The notes: generated by a model not told the origin, from the letters alone. A DNA stretch of 10,343 nucleotides from Hyphomicrobiaceae bacterium UBA4118 (GCA_002383105.1 DFXC01000142.1:1124-11466), one strand, 5' to 3'; shown: positions 1-6,101, numbered from the stretch's first letter. Program-made: numbers and translations.

Positions 1-707
1 AAGCGGATGGAATTGACGTTCTTGATCTCACAACGGGTGCCGAGTGCCGCACCCGGGCGCTTGACCGACACGTTGACGTCGGCGCGTAGCGACCCCTCTT
101 CCATATTGCCGTCGCAGGTGCCGAGATAACGCATGATGGTCCTGAGCTTGGTGACGAAGGCGCGGGCCTGCTCGGCCGAGCGCAGGTCGGGCTTCGACAC
201 GATCTCCATCAGCGCCACCCCTGAGCGGTTGAGATCGACAAAGGAATATTGTGGGTGCTGGTCGTGCAGGCTTTTGCCCGCGTCCTGCTCGAGATGCAGC
301 CGCTCGATGCCGACGATGACCCGCTCGCCGCTCAGGAGATCGACGATCACCTCGCCTTCGCCCACGATGGGGCTCTTATACTGGCTGATCTGATAGCCCT
401 GGGGCAGGTCGGGATAGAAGTAGTTCTTGCGGTCGAACACGGAAGTGAGATTGATCTTGGCCTTGAGCCCGAGCCCGGTGCGGATGGCTTGGGCGATGCA
501 CCGCTCGTTGATGACGGGCAGCATCCCGGGCATGGCGGCATCGACCAGGCTCACATGGGAGTTGGGCTCGCCGCCGAACTCGGTCGAGGCGCCGGAGAAC
601 AGCTTGGCGTTAGAGGTGACTTGCGCATGCACCTCCACGCCGATCACCACCTCCCAGGGGCCGGTCTCGCCTTCGATGAGATTGTTCTTGTCCGTCTTAG
701 CGTCCAT
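1..707 (-). CDS. gatB: Aspartyl/glutamyl-tRNA amidotransferase subunit B (partial, C-terminus beyond left edge)
   Basis: GatB is the subunit of the GatCAB amidotransferase that binds tRNA and phosphorylates (activates) the mischarged Glu-tRNA(Gln) or Asp-tRNA(Asn) in the cytoplasm. I translated 235 codons from the ATG at 707 to the window edge with no stop. Family blocks appear in order: GVEVHAQ (23-29), KLFSGA (35-40), [12 protein letters not shown] (91-102), [10 protein letters not shown] (136-145), [17 protein letters not shown] (158-174), [17 protein letters not shown] (198-214) and CEIKNVNS (226-233). These belong to the N-terminal kinase-like cradle domain. The family is usually about 480-500 residues, so roughly half, including the helical and YqeY-like tail, lies outside. 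It starts 8 bases after the chorismate mutase stop. An AAGGAG at 719-724, inside that gene's end, is a plausible but slightly distant ribosome site. It is the last visible gene of the gatC-gatA-gatB operon. Confidence 0.97.
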   Translation of the reverse strand, partial: MDAKTDKNNLIEGETGPWEVVIGVEVHAQVTSNAKLFSGASTEFGGEPNSHVSLVDAAMPGMLPVINERCIAQAIRTGLGLKAKINLTSVFDRKNYFYPDLPQGYQISQYKSPIVGEGEVIVDLLSGERVIVGIERLHLEQDAGKSLHDQHPQYSFVDLNRSGVALMEIVSKPDLRSAEQARAFVTKLRTIMRYLGTCDGNMEEGSLRADVNVSVKRPGAALGTRCEIKNVNSIR

Positions 708-715
708 TGCGGCCG

Positions 716-1030
716 CTACTCCTTGCCTTCCAGCTGCTGGCGGAGCTTTTCCTCCTCATATTGGACGAACCAGCCGATCATCTGCCGCCACAACGCCTCG
801 GCAAGCTCAGGCGGCAACTGTTTCTCCGCAGCCCGCGTGCGTACCTTGTCGATCACCTGCTGGATGCGCCAGGGGACCCGCGCCTCTGCCGGCGATTGCT
901 TGAGCTGCCAGGCGCGGTCGACATAAGCGAAGCGCTCGCCGATGAGGTCGACCAGGCCTGAGTCGATGCGGTCGATCTCGGCCCTTACCTCCTCCATGCT
1001 GGCACAGTCTTTGGCTTGGCGTGGCGCCAT
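716..1030 (-). CDS. Chorismate mutase, PchB-like AroQ fold
   Basis: This 104-residue all-helical protein is of the AroQ/PchB type. Chorismate mutases of this fold rearrange chorismate to prephenate (Phe/Tyr pathway); the close relative PchB is an isochorismate-pyruvate lyase. The sequence shows [18 protein letters not shown] (8-25), GERFAYV (31-37), LKQS (43-46) and a final helix [14 protein letters not shown] (86-99). By alignment from memory to PchB, the catalytic Arg14, Arg31 and Lys42 correspond to R16, R33 and K44 here. The position of the conserved active-site Gln is Glu (about E92). Chorismate mutase, pyruvate lyase, or both are possible, and sequence alone does not decide. I chose the ATG at 1030 over longer upstream starts because an AAAGGA lies about 10 bases before it and the homologous region begins just after. 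It lies between the Rid gene (14-base gap) and gatB (8-base gap), so it is probably co-transcribed with the gat genes. Confidence 0.85.
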   Translation of the reverse strand: MAPRQAKDCASMEEVRAEIDRIDSGLVDLIGERFAYVDRAWQLKQSPAEARVPWRIQQVIDKVRTRAAEKQLPPELAEALWRQMIGWFVQYEEEKLRQQLEGKE

Positions 1031-1044
1031 GGCGTTATCGTCCT

Positions 1045-1454
1045 TTAGCCGGAAGAACCGGACACGACGGCGTCGGCCTCGATCTCGACGAGCCAGTCCG
1101 GACTGATGAAGCCCGAGACTTCCAGCATGCTGCTCGCGGGGCGGATATCGCCGAAGAATTCGCCATGGACGCGGCCGACCGCCTCCCAATGGGCGATGTC
1201 GACGAGATAGGCCGGGTGCGGATCACGTCTTTGAGGCTGGCGCCGGCGTCCGCCAGCGACTTGGCGATGATCTCGAGGATGGCACGGGTCTGCGCAGCGG
1301 GATCGCCGATGGCGACCGGCTTGCCGCCCGAGCCGGCGGTGGTGCCGCCCACCGCCACGATGTTGCCCACGCGCACCGCGCGGGAGAAGCCGATGATCGG
1401 CTCATAGGGGCTGCCCGAGGACACCAAGACACGTTTCGTCGCGACATCGTTCAT
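1045..1454 (-). CDS. Rid (YjgF/YER057c/UK114) family protein, frameshifted
   Basis: Rid proteins are small trimeric enzymes. The RidA branch hydrolyses reactive enamine/imine intermediates, while other branches are poorly understood. Codons 1-80 from the ATG at 1454 read in one frame ([20 protein letters not shown], residues 12-31, to ASLKDVIRT at 80). The next 55 codons (1212 to 1048, then TAA) continue the family in another frame: [20 protein letters not shown], then [12 protein letters not shown], then LVEIEADAV. One missing base near 1213-1214 explains the break; repaired, the protein has 136 residues, normal for the family. Without repair, the first frame runs into unrelated arginine/serine-rich sequence. 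The motif position of the catalytic Arg of true RidA (PAR-S) reads PAS-S, so this is probably a non-RidA Rid subgroup. The start ATG overlaps the gatA stop as ATGA (1451-1454), implying translational coupling. The frameshift is either a base-calling error or a young pseudogene. Confidence 0.85.
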
Positions 1455-2938
1455 GCGGCTTTGCTCCACCAGTCTTGCGGCTTGGCCAGGGGTCCCGCCG
1501 CCTCCTCGATCACGCGACTCACGCGGAACAGCGTTTCCTCATCGAACGGCCTGCCGATGAGCTGGAGCCCGAGCGGCGTGCCCTCCAACGACAGTCCGGC
1601 GGGAACCGAAAGCCCCGGCAGACCTGCCATGTTCACCGTCACGGTGAAAATGTCGTTCAGATACATCTCGACCGGATCGCCCGACTTCTCGCCGACGGCA
1701 AAGGCGGGTCCCGGCGTGGTCGGCGTCAGGATCGCATCCACCTCCTCGAACGCGGTATCGAAGTCGCGCTTGATCAAGCTGCGCACCTTCTGCGCCTTCA
1801 GATAATAGGCGTCGTAATAGCCCGCCGACAGCACATAGGTCCCGATCAGGATACGGCGCTTCACCTCGGCGCCGAAGCCCGCTTCCCGCGTGTTCTCATA
1901 CATCGAGATCACGTCTGAGCCGGGCTGGCGCAAGCCATAGCGCACGCCGTCATAGCGGGCGAGGTTCGATGAGGCCTCGGCAGGGGCCACAATATAATAA
2001 GAGGGGAGGGCGTATTTGGTGTGCGGCAGGCTCACCTCTTTGATCTTGGCGCCGGAAGCCTTGAGCCACTCCACGCCCTTCTGCCACAGCGCCTCGATCT
2101 CAGGCGCCATGCCGGGCACGCGATACTCCTTGGGGATGCCGATGGTGAGCCCCTTCACGCCCCGCTCCACGGCCGCCTCATAGTCAGGCACCGGGAGATC
2201 GACGCTGGTCGTATCCTTGGGGTCGTGGCTCGCCATGACCTTCAAGAGGATGGCGGCGTCCCGAATGGAGCGAGCGATCGGGCCGGCCTGGTCGAGCGAG
2301 GAGGCGAACGCCACGATGCCCCAGCGCGAGCAACGCCCATAGGTCGGCTTGATGCCGACGGTGCCGGTCACGGCGGCCGGCTGGCGGATCGAGCCGCCGG
2401 TGTCGGTCGCCGTCGCCCCCATGCACAGCCTTGCCGCCACCGCTGCGGAGGAGCCGCCGGAGGAGCCGCCGGGTACGAGCTTGGCGTTTGAGCCTTTGCG
2501 CTGCCAGGGATTGACCACCGGGCCGTAGAAGCTCGTCTCATTGGACGAGCCCATGGCGAACTCGTCATTGTTGAGCTTGCCGAGCATCACCGCGCCCGCC
2601 GCCCAGAGATTGGCCGTCACCGTCGACTCATAGGTAGGCGTGAAGCGATGAAGAATGTGCGAGCAGGCCGTGGTGCGCACGTCCTTGGTGCAGAAGAGGT
2701 CCTTGATGCCGAGCGGAATGCCCTCGAGTGCGCCCCCCTCGCCCGCCTTGAGGCGCGCTTCGCTTGCCTTCGCCATGGCGAGCGCCCGCTCGGGCGTCGG
2801 CAAGATAAAGGCATTGAGCGCCGCATTAGCGGCCGCGATCGCCTCGAGATGAGCTTGCGTAAGCTCGCTTGCCGAGAAGGATTTGGCACGCAGGCCTTCA
2901 CGTGCGTCGGCGATGGAGAGGTCGGTGAGCTTGGTCAA
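1451..2938 (-). CDS. gatA: Aspartyl/glutamyl-tRNA amidotransferase subunit A
   Basis: GatA is the glutaminase subunit of GatCAB: it releases ammonia from glutamine, which is channelled to GatB for transamidation of Glu-tRNA(Gln) or Asp-tRNA(Asn). At 495 residues it is full length for the amidase-signature family. The Ser-cisSer-Lys triad is visible: K79 in GIPLGIKD, S159 in [12 protein letters not shown] (155-166) and S183 in [12 protein letters not shown] (179-189). The start codon is TTG at 2938. The frame has a stop five codons upstream and no nearby ATG or GTG, and the next residues ([13 protein letters not shown]) match the usual GatA N-terminus. No clear Shine-Dalgarno precedes it. The gap to the upstream secreted-protein stop is only 4 bases, so translation probably depends on coupling. 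Its TGA overlaps the ATG of the downstream Rid gene. Confidence 0.97.
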   Translation of the reverse strand: MTKLTDLSIADAREGLRAKSFSASELTQAHLEAIAAANAALNAFILPTPERALAMAKASEARLKAGEGGALEGIPLGIKDLFCTKDVRTTACSHILHRFTPTYESTVTANLWAAGAVMLGKLNNDEFAMGSSNETSFYGPVVNPWQRKGSNAKLVPGGSSGGSSAAVAARLCMGATATDTGGSIRQPAAVTGTVGIKPTYGRCSRWGIVAFASSLDQAGPIARSIRDAAILLKVMASHDPKDTTSVDLPVPDYEAAVERGVKGLTIGIPKEYRVPGMAPEIEALWQKGVEWLKASGAKIKEVSLPHTKYALPSYYIVAPAEASSNLARYDGVRYGLRQPGSDVISMYENTREAGFGAEVKRRILIGTYVLSAGYYDAYYLKAQKVRSLIKRDFDTAFEEVDAILTPTTPGPAFAVGEKSGDPVEMYLNDIFTVTVNMAGLPGLSVPAGLSLEGTPLGLQLIGRPFDEETLFRVSRVIEEAAGPLAKPQDWWSKAA

Positions 2939-2942
2939 GGGT

Positions 2943-3467
2943 CTACTGCTTTACGTGGTCACAGCGGACATAGGCATTCTGCTCGTCGTCGTCGGCACTC
3001 TGATCGCCCGTGGCAGCGCCCTTGTCGGTCCCGGCCTTGTCATCGCGGTCGGCATCCGAGGGGTCGAGATCGTCGGCATTCGCCGATGAATCGTCGGCTG
3101 CCCCTTCGTAGGTTTCCTGCTGCGAGGTGAGCCGCGTGACGTTGAGCTCGCCGTTGTCCTTCTGCGCGATGGCGAACAGATCGGGATAGCTATAGCCCGA
3201 CTCCTCGCAGAAGGCGGTCGCCAACCAGCTCGTCGCGTTGTGGGCGGTCACGCTGACGAAGTCGCATCGCTGCAAATAGCCGACGACCCCCGTCTTGCTC
3301 AGCACGGTGAAATCGAGGCCTTCGCCGAGCTCGGCTGGGGTCTTGCTTTGCAGCTTGGCACAGCCCTCCTTGGAGGAGGCGAAGGTCCCCTCCGGCAGCC
3401 CTTGCGCCGCGGCCAATCCCGTTCCGAGCAGCCAAACCCCAAGCGTGAGTAGAGCGGTTCTTGTCAT
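2943..3467 (-). CDS. Secreted/periplasmic protein of unknown function with acidic C-terminal linker
   Basis: I do not recognise a named family. From the ATG at 3467 the protein has 174 residues. A GTG directly before it (3470) is an alternative start, but the GGAGG at 3476-3480 is 8 bases from the ATG and only 5 from the GTG. The N-terminus is a signal peptide: TRTALL, a hydrophobic core, then GLAAAQG, with likely cleavage after AAA (about residue 21). A compact domain follows ([50 protein letters not shown]). Next is a low-complexity Asp/Ala/Ser/Lys stretch of about 40 residues, and a short end [11 protein letters not shown]. The mature part has four cysteines (about 36, 68, 87, 169), consistent with two disulfides in an oxidising compartment. 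It sits between gatC and gatA, and its ribosome site shares the gatC stop (TAGGAGG). Nothing links it to tRNA amidation, so its position may reflect only co-expression. Confidence 0.8.
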   Translation of the reverse strand: MTRTALLTLGVWLLGTGLAAAQGLPEGTFASSKEGCAKLQSKTPAELGEGLDFTVLSKTGVVGYLQRCDFVSVTAHNATSWLATAFCEESGYSYPDLFAIAQKDNGELNVTRLTSQQETYEGAADDSSANADDLDPSDADRDDKAGTDKGAATGDQSADDDEQNAYVRCDHVKQ

Positions 3468-3475
3468 CACGGCCC

Positions 3476-3480
3476 CCTCC
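3476..3480 (-). promoter_or_regulatory. Ribosome binding site overlapping gatC stop
   Basis: On the minus strand the gatC stop and the ribosome site of the next gene merge as TAGGAGG. The GGAGG lies 8 bases before the ATG at 3467 and 5 before the GTG at 3470, which favours the ATG. The overlap suggests translational coupling between gatC and the secreted-protein gene. Confidence 0.7.
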
Positions 3481-3767
3481 TATTCGACGATCTTCGGCAC
3501 GACGAAATAGTGGTCGTCGACCTTGGGCGCGTTCTTGAGGACGTCGTCGGCGCAAAAGCCGTCGGTGACCTCGTCCTTGCGTTTCTGCATGGTCATGGCG
3601 GCCACGCGCGTCATGGGCTCGACCGCGCTCGTGTCGATCCCGTCGAGCTGGGCGACCCAATCGAGGATCCCCGAAAGCTCCTGCTCGAGCCGCTCCGCCT
3701 CCGCCTCGGTGATGGCGATGCGGGCGAGACGGGCAATGCGGCGAACTGTGGCGCGATCGACGGACAT
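3480..3767 (-). CDS. gatC: Aspartyl/glutamyl-tRNA amidotransferase subunit C
   Basis: GatC is the small clamp that wraps around and stabilises the GatA-GatB interface in the amidotransferase. The protein has 95 residues, the usual length. Typical features are SVDRATVRRIARLARIAI (2-19), an amphipathic helix ELSGILDWVAQLD (30-42), the VEPMTRVAAMTM segment (49-60), and the C-terminal DDHYFVVPKIVE (84-95). The ATG at 3767 was chosen because the family begins with S-V/I-D just after the initiator. I see no clear Shine-Dalgarno in front of it. It is the first gene of the gat operon, with a possible promoter at 3796-3824 and about 190 bases of intergenic DNA with two REP-like repeats upstream. Its TAG stop is part of the ribosome site of the following gene. 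Confidence 0.95.
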   Translation of the reverse strand: MSVDRATVRRIARLARIAITEAEAERLEQELSGILDWVAQLDGIDTSAVEPMTRVAAMTMQKRKDEVTDGFCADDVLKNAPKVDDHYFVVPKIVE

Positions 3768-3795
3768 GGATTTCGGCTTTGCTGAACAGAGGGGA

Positions 3796-3824
3796 GCAGT
3801 AGCACCAGGCTGCGCCAGCGGCAA
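3796..3824 (-). promoter_or_regulatory. Candidate promoter of the gatC operon
   Basis: Read on the minus strand, TTGCCG (3824-3819) and TACTGC (3801-3796) are separated by exactly 17 bases. The spacing and the -35 are the same as at the pyrB promoter in this window. The predicted transcript start is about 20 bases before the gatC ATG. The -10 is only a moderate match, so this is tentative. Confidence 0.35.
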
Positions 3825-3841
3825 CTTGGGCCTGTTTTACG

Positions 3842-3870
3842 CCGTCATTCCGGCGAAAGCCGGAATCCAG
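3842..3870 (+). repeat. REP-like palindromic repeat, copy 1
   Basis: This is a 29-base unit of the GTCATTCCGGCGAAAGCCGG type dispersed in many alphaproteobacterial genomes. Its core is a perfect 8-bp stem with a GAAA loop: ATTCCGGC (3847-3854), GAAA, GCCGGAAT (3859-3866). It lies between the hydrolase gene and gatC. Copy 2, 47 bases away, is in the opposite orientation. Confidence 0.85.
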
Positions 3871-3917
3871 CACAAGAATTGTCAACGCTCCGTCTGCGGA
3901 TAGCCTGCTATTTCTCG

Positions 3918-3946
3918 CTGGATGCCGGCTTTCGCCGGCATGACGG
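3918..3946 (-). repeat. REP-like palindromic repeat, copy 2 (inverted)
   Basis: This is the reverse complement of copy 1 apart from two positions. Those two form one stem base pair: T-A in copy 1, G-C here. The stem ATGCCGGC (3922-3929), loop TTTC and GCCGGCAT (3934-3941) stays perfect. It lies 14 bases past the stop of the UPF0173 gene, so it could also slow 3' decay or help termination of that transcript. There is no U-tract. Confidence 0.85.
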
Positions 3947-3960
3947 CTCCGGAGCGGGAC

Positions 3961-4662
3961 TTATACCTCGAAGGGCACCCCCACCTCAGGCACCACAACG
4001 GTGTCGCTCTCCATCTCGGCCACGAACTTGTCGGCGGTCTGGTCGAGCACCGGGAAGGTCCCGTAATGGCAGGGCACGATCAATTCGAACTGAAAGAAGC
4101 GCTTGCAGGCAAGCGCCGCCGTCATGGCGCCCATGGTGTAGCGGTCGCCGATCGGCACGAAGCCGATCTCCGGCTGGTAGATGTCGTTGATCAGCTCCAT
4201 GTCGGAGAAGAGCGCGGTATCGCCCATGTGATAGACGGTCTTGCCCTCGCTGGCGGCGATGACGAGCCCGCAGCAGGCGCCGAGATAGAGCGGACGGCCG
4301 TCGACGATGTTCGAGGCCGAATGCCAGGCCGGCACGAAGGTGAGGTCGAAGTCGCCATGGTAAAGCGTCCCGCCGGTGTTGCCGGGGTCGATCTTCTCCA
4401 CGCCTTGCGCCGCCATATGAGTGGCAAGCTCGTGCACGGCGAGAAGCTGGGCGCCGGTCTCCTTGCAGATGCTCACAGTATCGCCCACGTGATCCTCATG
4501 GCCGTGGGTCAGCGCCACATGGGTCACGCCGTTGTCCGCCTTGTGCACGGGAATGCCCGCCTCCTCGAAGGTGGCATTGCCGGTCAGGAAGGGATCGATC
4601 AGGATGCTTACCGCGCCGGTATCGATGCGGAAACAGGAATGGCCGAACCACGTAATCTTCAT
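3961..4662 (-). CDS. UPF0173 family metal-dependent hydrolase (metallo-beta-lactamase fold)
   Basis: This 233-residue cytoplasmic protein matches the UPF0173/YtkL group of metallo-beta-lactamase-fold hydrolases in length and motifs. The physiological substrate of the group is not established. It begins MKITWFGHSCFRI, typical of the family. The dinuclear metal site is visible: HGHEDH (H53, H55, D57, H58), H114 in PAWHS, D148 in HMGDT and H199 in PCHYGTFP. All expected ligands are present, so it should be an active metalloenzyme. The ATG at 4662 has an AGAGGG about 8 bases upstream. It is transcribed away from ruvX, with only 26 bases between the two start codons. It stands alone on its strand: about 190 bases with two REP-like repeats separate it from gatC. 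There is no contextual clue to a substrate. Confidence 0.92.
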   Translation of the reverse strand: MKITWFGHSCFRIDTGAVSILIDPFLTGNATFEEAGIPVHKADNGVTHVALTHGHEDHVGDTVSICKETGAQLLAVHELATHMAAQGVEKIDPGNTGGTLYHGDFDLTFVPAWHSASNIVDGRPLYLGACCGLVIAASEGKTVYHMGDTALFSDMELINDIYQPEIGFVPIGDRYTMGAMTAALACKRFFQFELIVPCHYGTFPVLDQTADKFVAEMESDTVVVPEVGVPFEV

Positions 4663-4688
4663 GCGTCTTACCCTCTAATGCTCCTCTC

Positions 4689-5174
4689 GTGACTGTAGCA
4701 CCTCTCATCGCCATCGAAGACCTGCCCCAGCTGCTGGCGCCTGAGGTACGGTTGCTCGGGCTCGACGTGGGCACCAAGACCGTTGGCATGGCCCTGTCCG
4801 ACGTGACCCGCTCGATCGCCACCCCTTACGACACGGTGCGCCGGACGAAATTCACGGCCGACGCCAAAACGATTCGCGACGCGGTCGAAACGAACGGGGT
4901 CGGTGCGCTGGTGATCGGACTTCCCCTCCATCTCGACGGCTCCGAAGGACGGCGCGCCCAATCGACCCGGGCCTTCGCCCGCAATCTCGCCGCCCATGTC
5001 GAGGTCCCCATGGTGTTCTGGGACGAGCGGCTTTCGACTGCCGCCGTCGAGCGCCACCTCATCGAGGCCGACGCCTCGCGCAAGCGCAGGATCGAAGTGA
5101 TCGACCGCATGGCGGCGGCCTATATTCTGCAGGGGGCGCTCGACCGGCTAAAACGCCTCGCTGAGCATTGTTAG
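4689..5174 (+). CDS. ruvX: Holliday junction resolvase-like protein RuvX/YqgF
   Basis: RuvX/YqgF is an RNase H-fold nuclease. Members are associated with pre-16S rRNA 5'-end processing and with Holliday junction resolution. The protein has 161 residues. The blocks LLGLDVGTKTVGMALSD (22-38), VIGLPLHLDGSEGR (75-88), FWDERLSTAAVERHL (110-124) and RRIEVIDRMAAAYILQGAL (133-151) are all present. The acidic triad is D26, E113 and D139, so the enzyme looks active. The start is GTG at 4689; an ATG at 4678 is out of frame, and no good ribosome site is visible. It is divergent from the UPF0173 gene. Its 3' end overlaps the convergent dsbB-like gene by 27 bases (5148-5174), and there is no visible terminator between them. 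Confidence 0.93.
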   Translation: MTVAPLIAIEDLPQLLAPEVRLLGLDVGTKTVGMALSDVTRSIATPYDTVRRTKFTADAKTIRDAVETNGVGALVIGLPLHLDGSEGRRAQSTRAFARNLAAHVEVPMVFWDERLSTAAVERHLIEADASRKRRIEVIDRMAAAYILQGALDRLKRLAEHC

Positions 5175-5729
5175 GCTGAGATTGTCGTTGAGGATCAGAT
5201 AGCCCGCCGGCGTCTCGGGGCAGAAGCCGCCGCCGCAGATGAGCACGGTCGATATCACGTTGCCGACGGCAAGCACGAAGAACATGACGAAGGCCGAAAG
5301 CGGCAGCACGTTCATGCGGCTCGACCACGGCTCGGTGCGGGCGAATTGCCGGTCGTCCAGCAGCATGAGACCGCTGCCGACGATCATCAGGCTGAAAGCG
5401 ATGAACGCCAAGGTGTAGAGGTGGAGCCCGAAAATATCGTTCCCGTACGAGCCTGAGCCCGGAACGATGTGGTCGAGAATCTGGCGCGCGGCGACGGCAG
5501 CACCTGCGGCAGCCCCGAGCACGATCACGCCGTAATGGCTCGACCGCGGCCCGAAGACAAGATTGAGCGCGAGTCCGAAGCCTGCCGCAGTGAAGCCCGC
5601 CCGTTGCAGGATGCACAAGGGACAAGGCAGATCGCGAAACCAAAGCTGATCGACAAAGGCGAGCGCGAGCACCGTGTCGATAACGATCAGCCCCAAGGCA
5701 TTGAGGAGCCTCGACAGGTCGCCAGGCAC
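5148..5729 (-). CDS. DsbB-family disulfide bond formation membrane protein with shifted second Cys pair
   Basis: DsbB proteins sit in the inner membrane, reoxidise periplasmic DsbA and pass the electrons to quinone. This protein has 193 residues and about five predicted membrane helices (roughly 8-28, 43-60, 66-83, 101-124, 142-164). The first redox pair is C36-P-L-C39 after helix 1 (LPCPLCILQR), with R43 where DsbB has its quinone-site Arg. The loop between helices 3 and 4 (84-100), which holds the second pair in E. coli DsbB, has no Cys. Instead C165 and C170 (CGGGFC) follow an extra fifth helix, which by alternating topology puts them in the periplasm. The start is GTG at 5729 with AGGGGG 6 bases upstream. 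It follows a DUF5993-like gene by 15 bases, probably in one operon. Its 3' end overlaps ruvX antisense. Confidence 0.85.
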   Translation of the reverse strand: MPGDLSRLLNALGLIVIDTVLALAFVDQLWFRDLPCPLCILQRAGFTAAGFGLALNLVFGPRSSHYGVIVLGAAAGAAVAARQILDHIVPGSGSYGNDIFGLHLYTLAFIAFSLMIVGSGLMLLDDRQFARTEPWSSRMNVLPLSAFVMFFVLAVGNVISTVLICGGGFCPETPAGYLILNDNLSLTMLSEAF

Positions 5730-5744
5730 GTGTCGCCCCCTAAC

Positions 5745-5900
5745 TCAAAGCGCGATATTCAGCACGTCGCCCATATGGATGCGGAACAGCACGAGCAGCA
5801 CCACGAGGCCTGCGACCCAAAAGCCCATCGCCGCCCCGCGCTGCCTAAGCCAGGCCGCGCCAAGTCCGCATGCAAACAAAAGAAAGGGTAAGCTCATCAT
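5745..5900 (-). CDS. Small membrane protein, DUF5993-like
   Basis: This 51-residue protein begins MMSLPFLLFACGLGAAWL and continues with QRGAAMGFW, a second hydrophobic segment (VAGLVVLLVLF), and ends HMGDVLNIAL. That gives two short membrane helices joined by an arginine-containing loop. The size, the two-helix layout, the D-x-L-N-I-x-L ending and the position just upstream of a dsbB-like gene fit what I remember of DUF5993. A database check is needed. A textbook ribosome site, GGAGG (5908-5912), lies 7 bases before the ATG at 5900, which is strong evidence that the gene is real. A second ATG follows directly. The 15-base gap to the dsbB-like gene suggests one operon. No function is established; a partner or stabilising role for the DsbB-like protein is an inference from position only. 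Confidence 0.75.
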   Translation of the reverse strand: MMSLPFLLFACGLGAAWLRQRGAAMGFWVAGLVVLLVLFRIHMGDVLNIAL

Positions 5901-6065
5901 GGTGCAGCCTCCGCCTGACCGACCCCATGCCGGCTTCCACCCGCGCCGGTCGAGCGAGTCTCGGTGATTCGCTGCGAGGCGTAAACCGCAACCTATTGAA
6001 ATTCCGGGCGCCCTGGCAAGCCTGAAGGTGGGCCCTCCCCCCGTCGGTCCTGGCCCGACACAGAA
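5901..6065. other. Intergenic stretch upstream of the DUF5993-dsbB operon
   Basis: I found no credible gene here. It must hold the promoter of the DUF5993-dsbB unit on the minus strand, but I could not pick out a convincing -35/-10 pair. A GC-rich partial palindrome near 5928-5950 (TGCCGGC ... GCCGG) is too degenerate to call a third REP copy. Confidence 0.4.
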
Positions 6066-6101
6066 CGAGGCCGCCTGGCGAGGCGGCCTCGAACGGTTTT
6101 T
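6066..6101 (-). terminator. Hairpin terminator, possibly bidirectional
   Basis: A perfect 10-bp GC-rich stem, CGAGGCCGCC (6066-6075) with GGCGGCCTCG (6082-6091), encloses a 6-base loop. A T-run (6097-6101) follows on the plus strand after GAACGG. On the minus strand the same run is an A-tract before the stem, and TTCTGTG follows it. It lies about 33 bases past the stop of the minus-strand Cys-rich gene, so termination of that gene is the likely role. Confidence 0.7.

Noticed and set aside
249..926. Plus-strand open frame of 225 codons opposite gatB and the chorismate mutase
   Set aside because: Both genes on the other strand are clear family members; this frame spans their junction and has no motif.
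1031..1189. N-terminal extension of the chorismate mutase to 157 residues
   Set aside because: The extra sequence is the shifted frame of the Rid gene's end; the ATG at 1030 has a ribosome site and the homology starts after it.
3842..3946. The two palindromes as a CRISPR array or phage attachment site
   Set aside because: There are only two copies, in opposite orientation, with no spacer periodicity, cas genes or integrase.
5469..5891. Plus-strand open frame of 140 codons, hydrophilic and His/Glu/Arg-rich
   Set aside because: It is the antisense of the dsbB-like and DUF5993-like genes, which have ribosome sites and recognisable features.
5925..5955. Possible third REP-like palindrome (TGCCGGC ... 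GCCGG)
   Set aside because: The arms and loop do not match the two clear copies, and the stem is imperfect.
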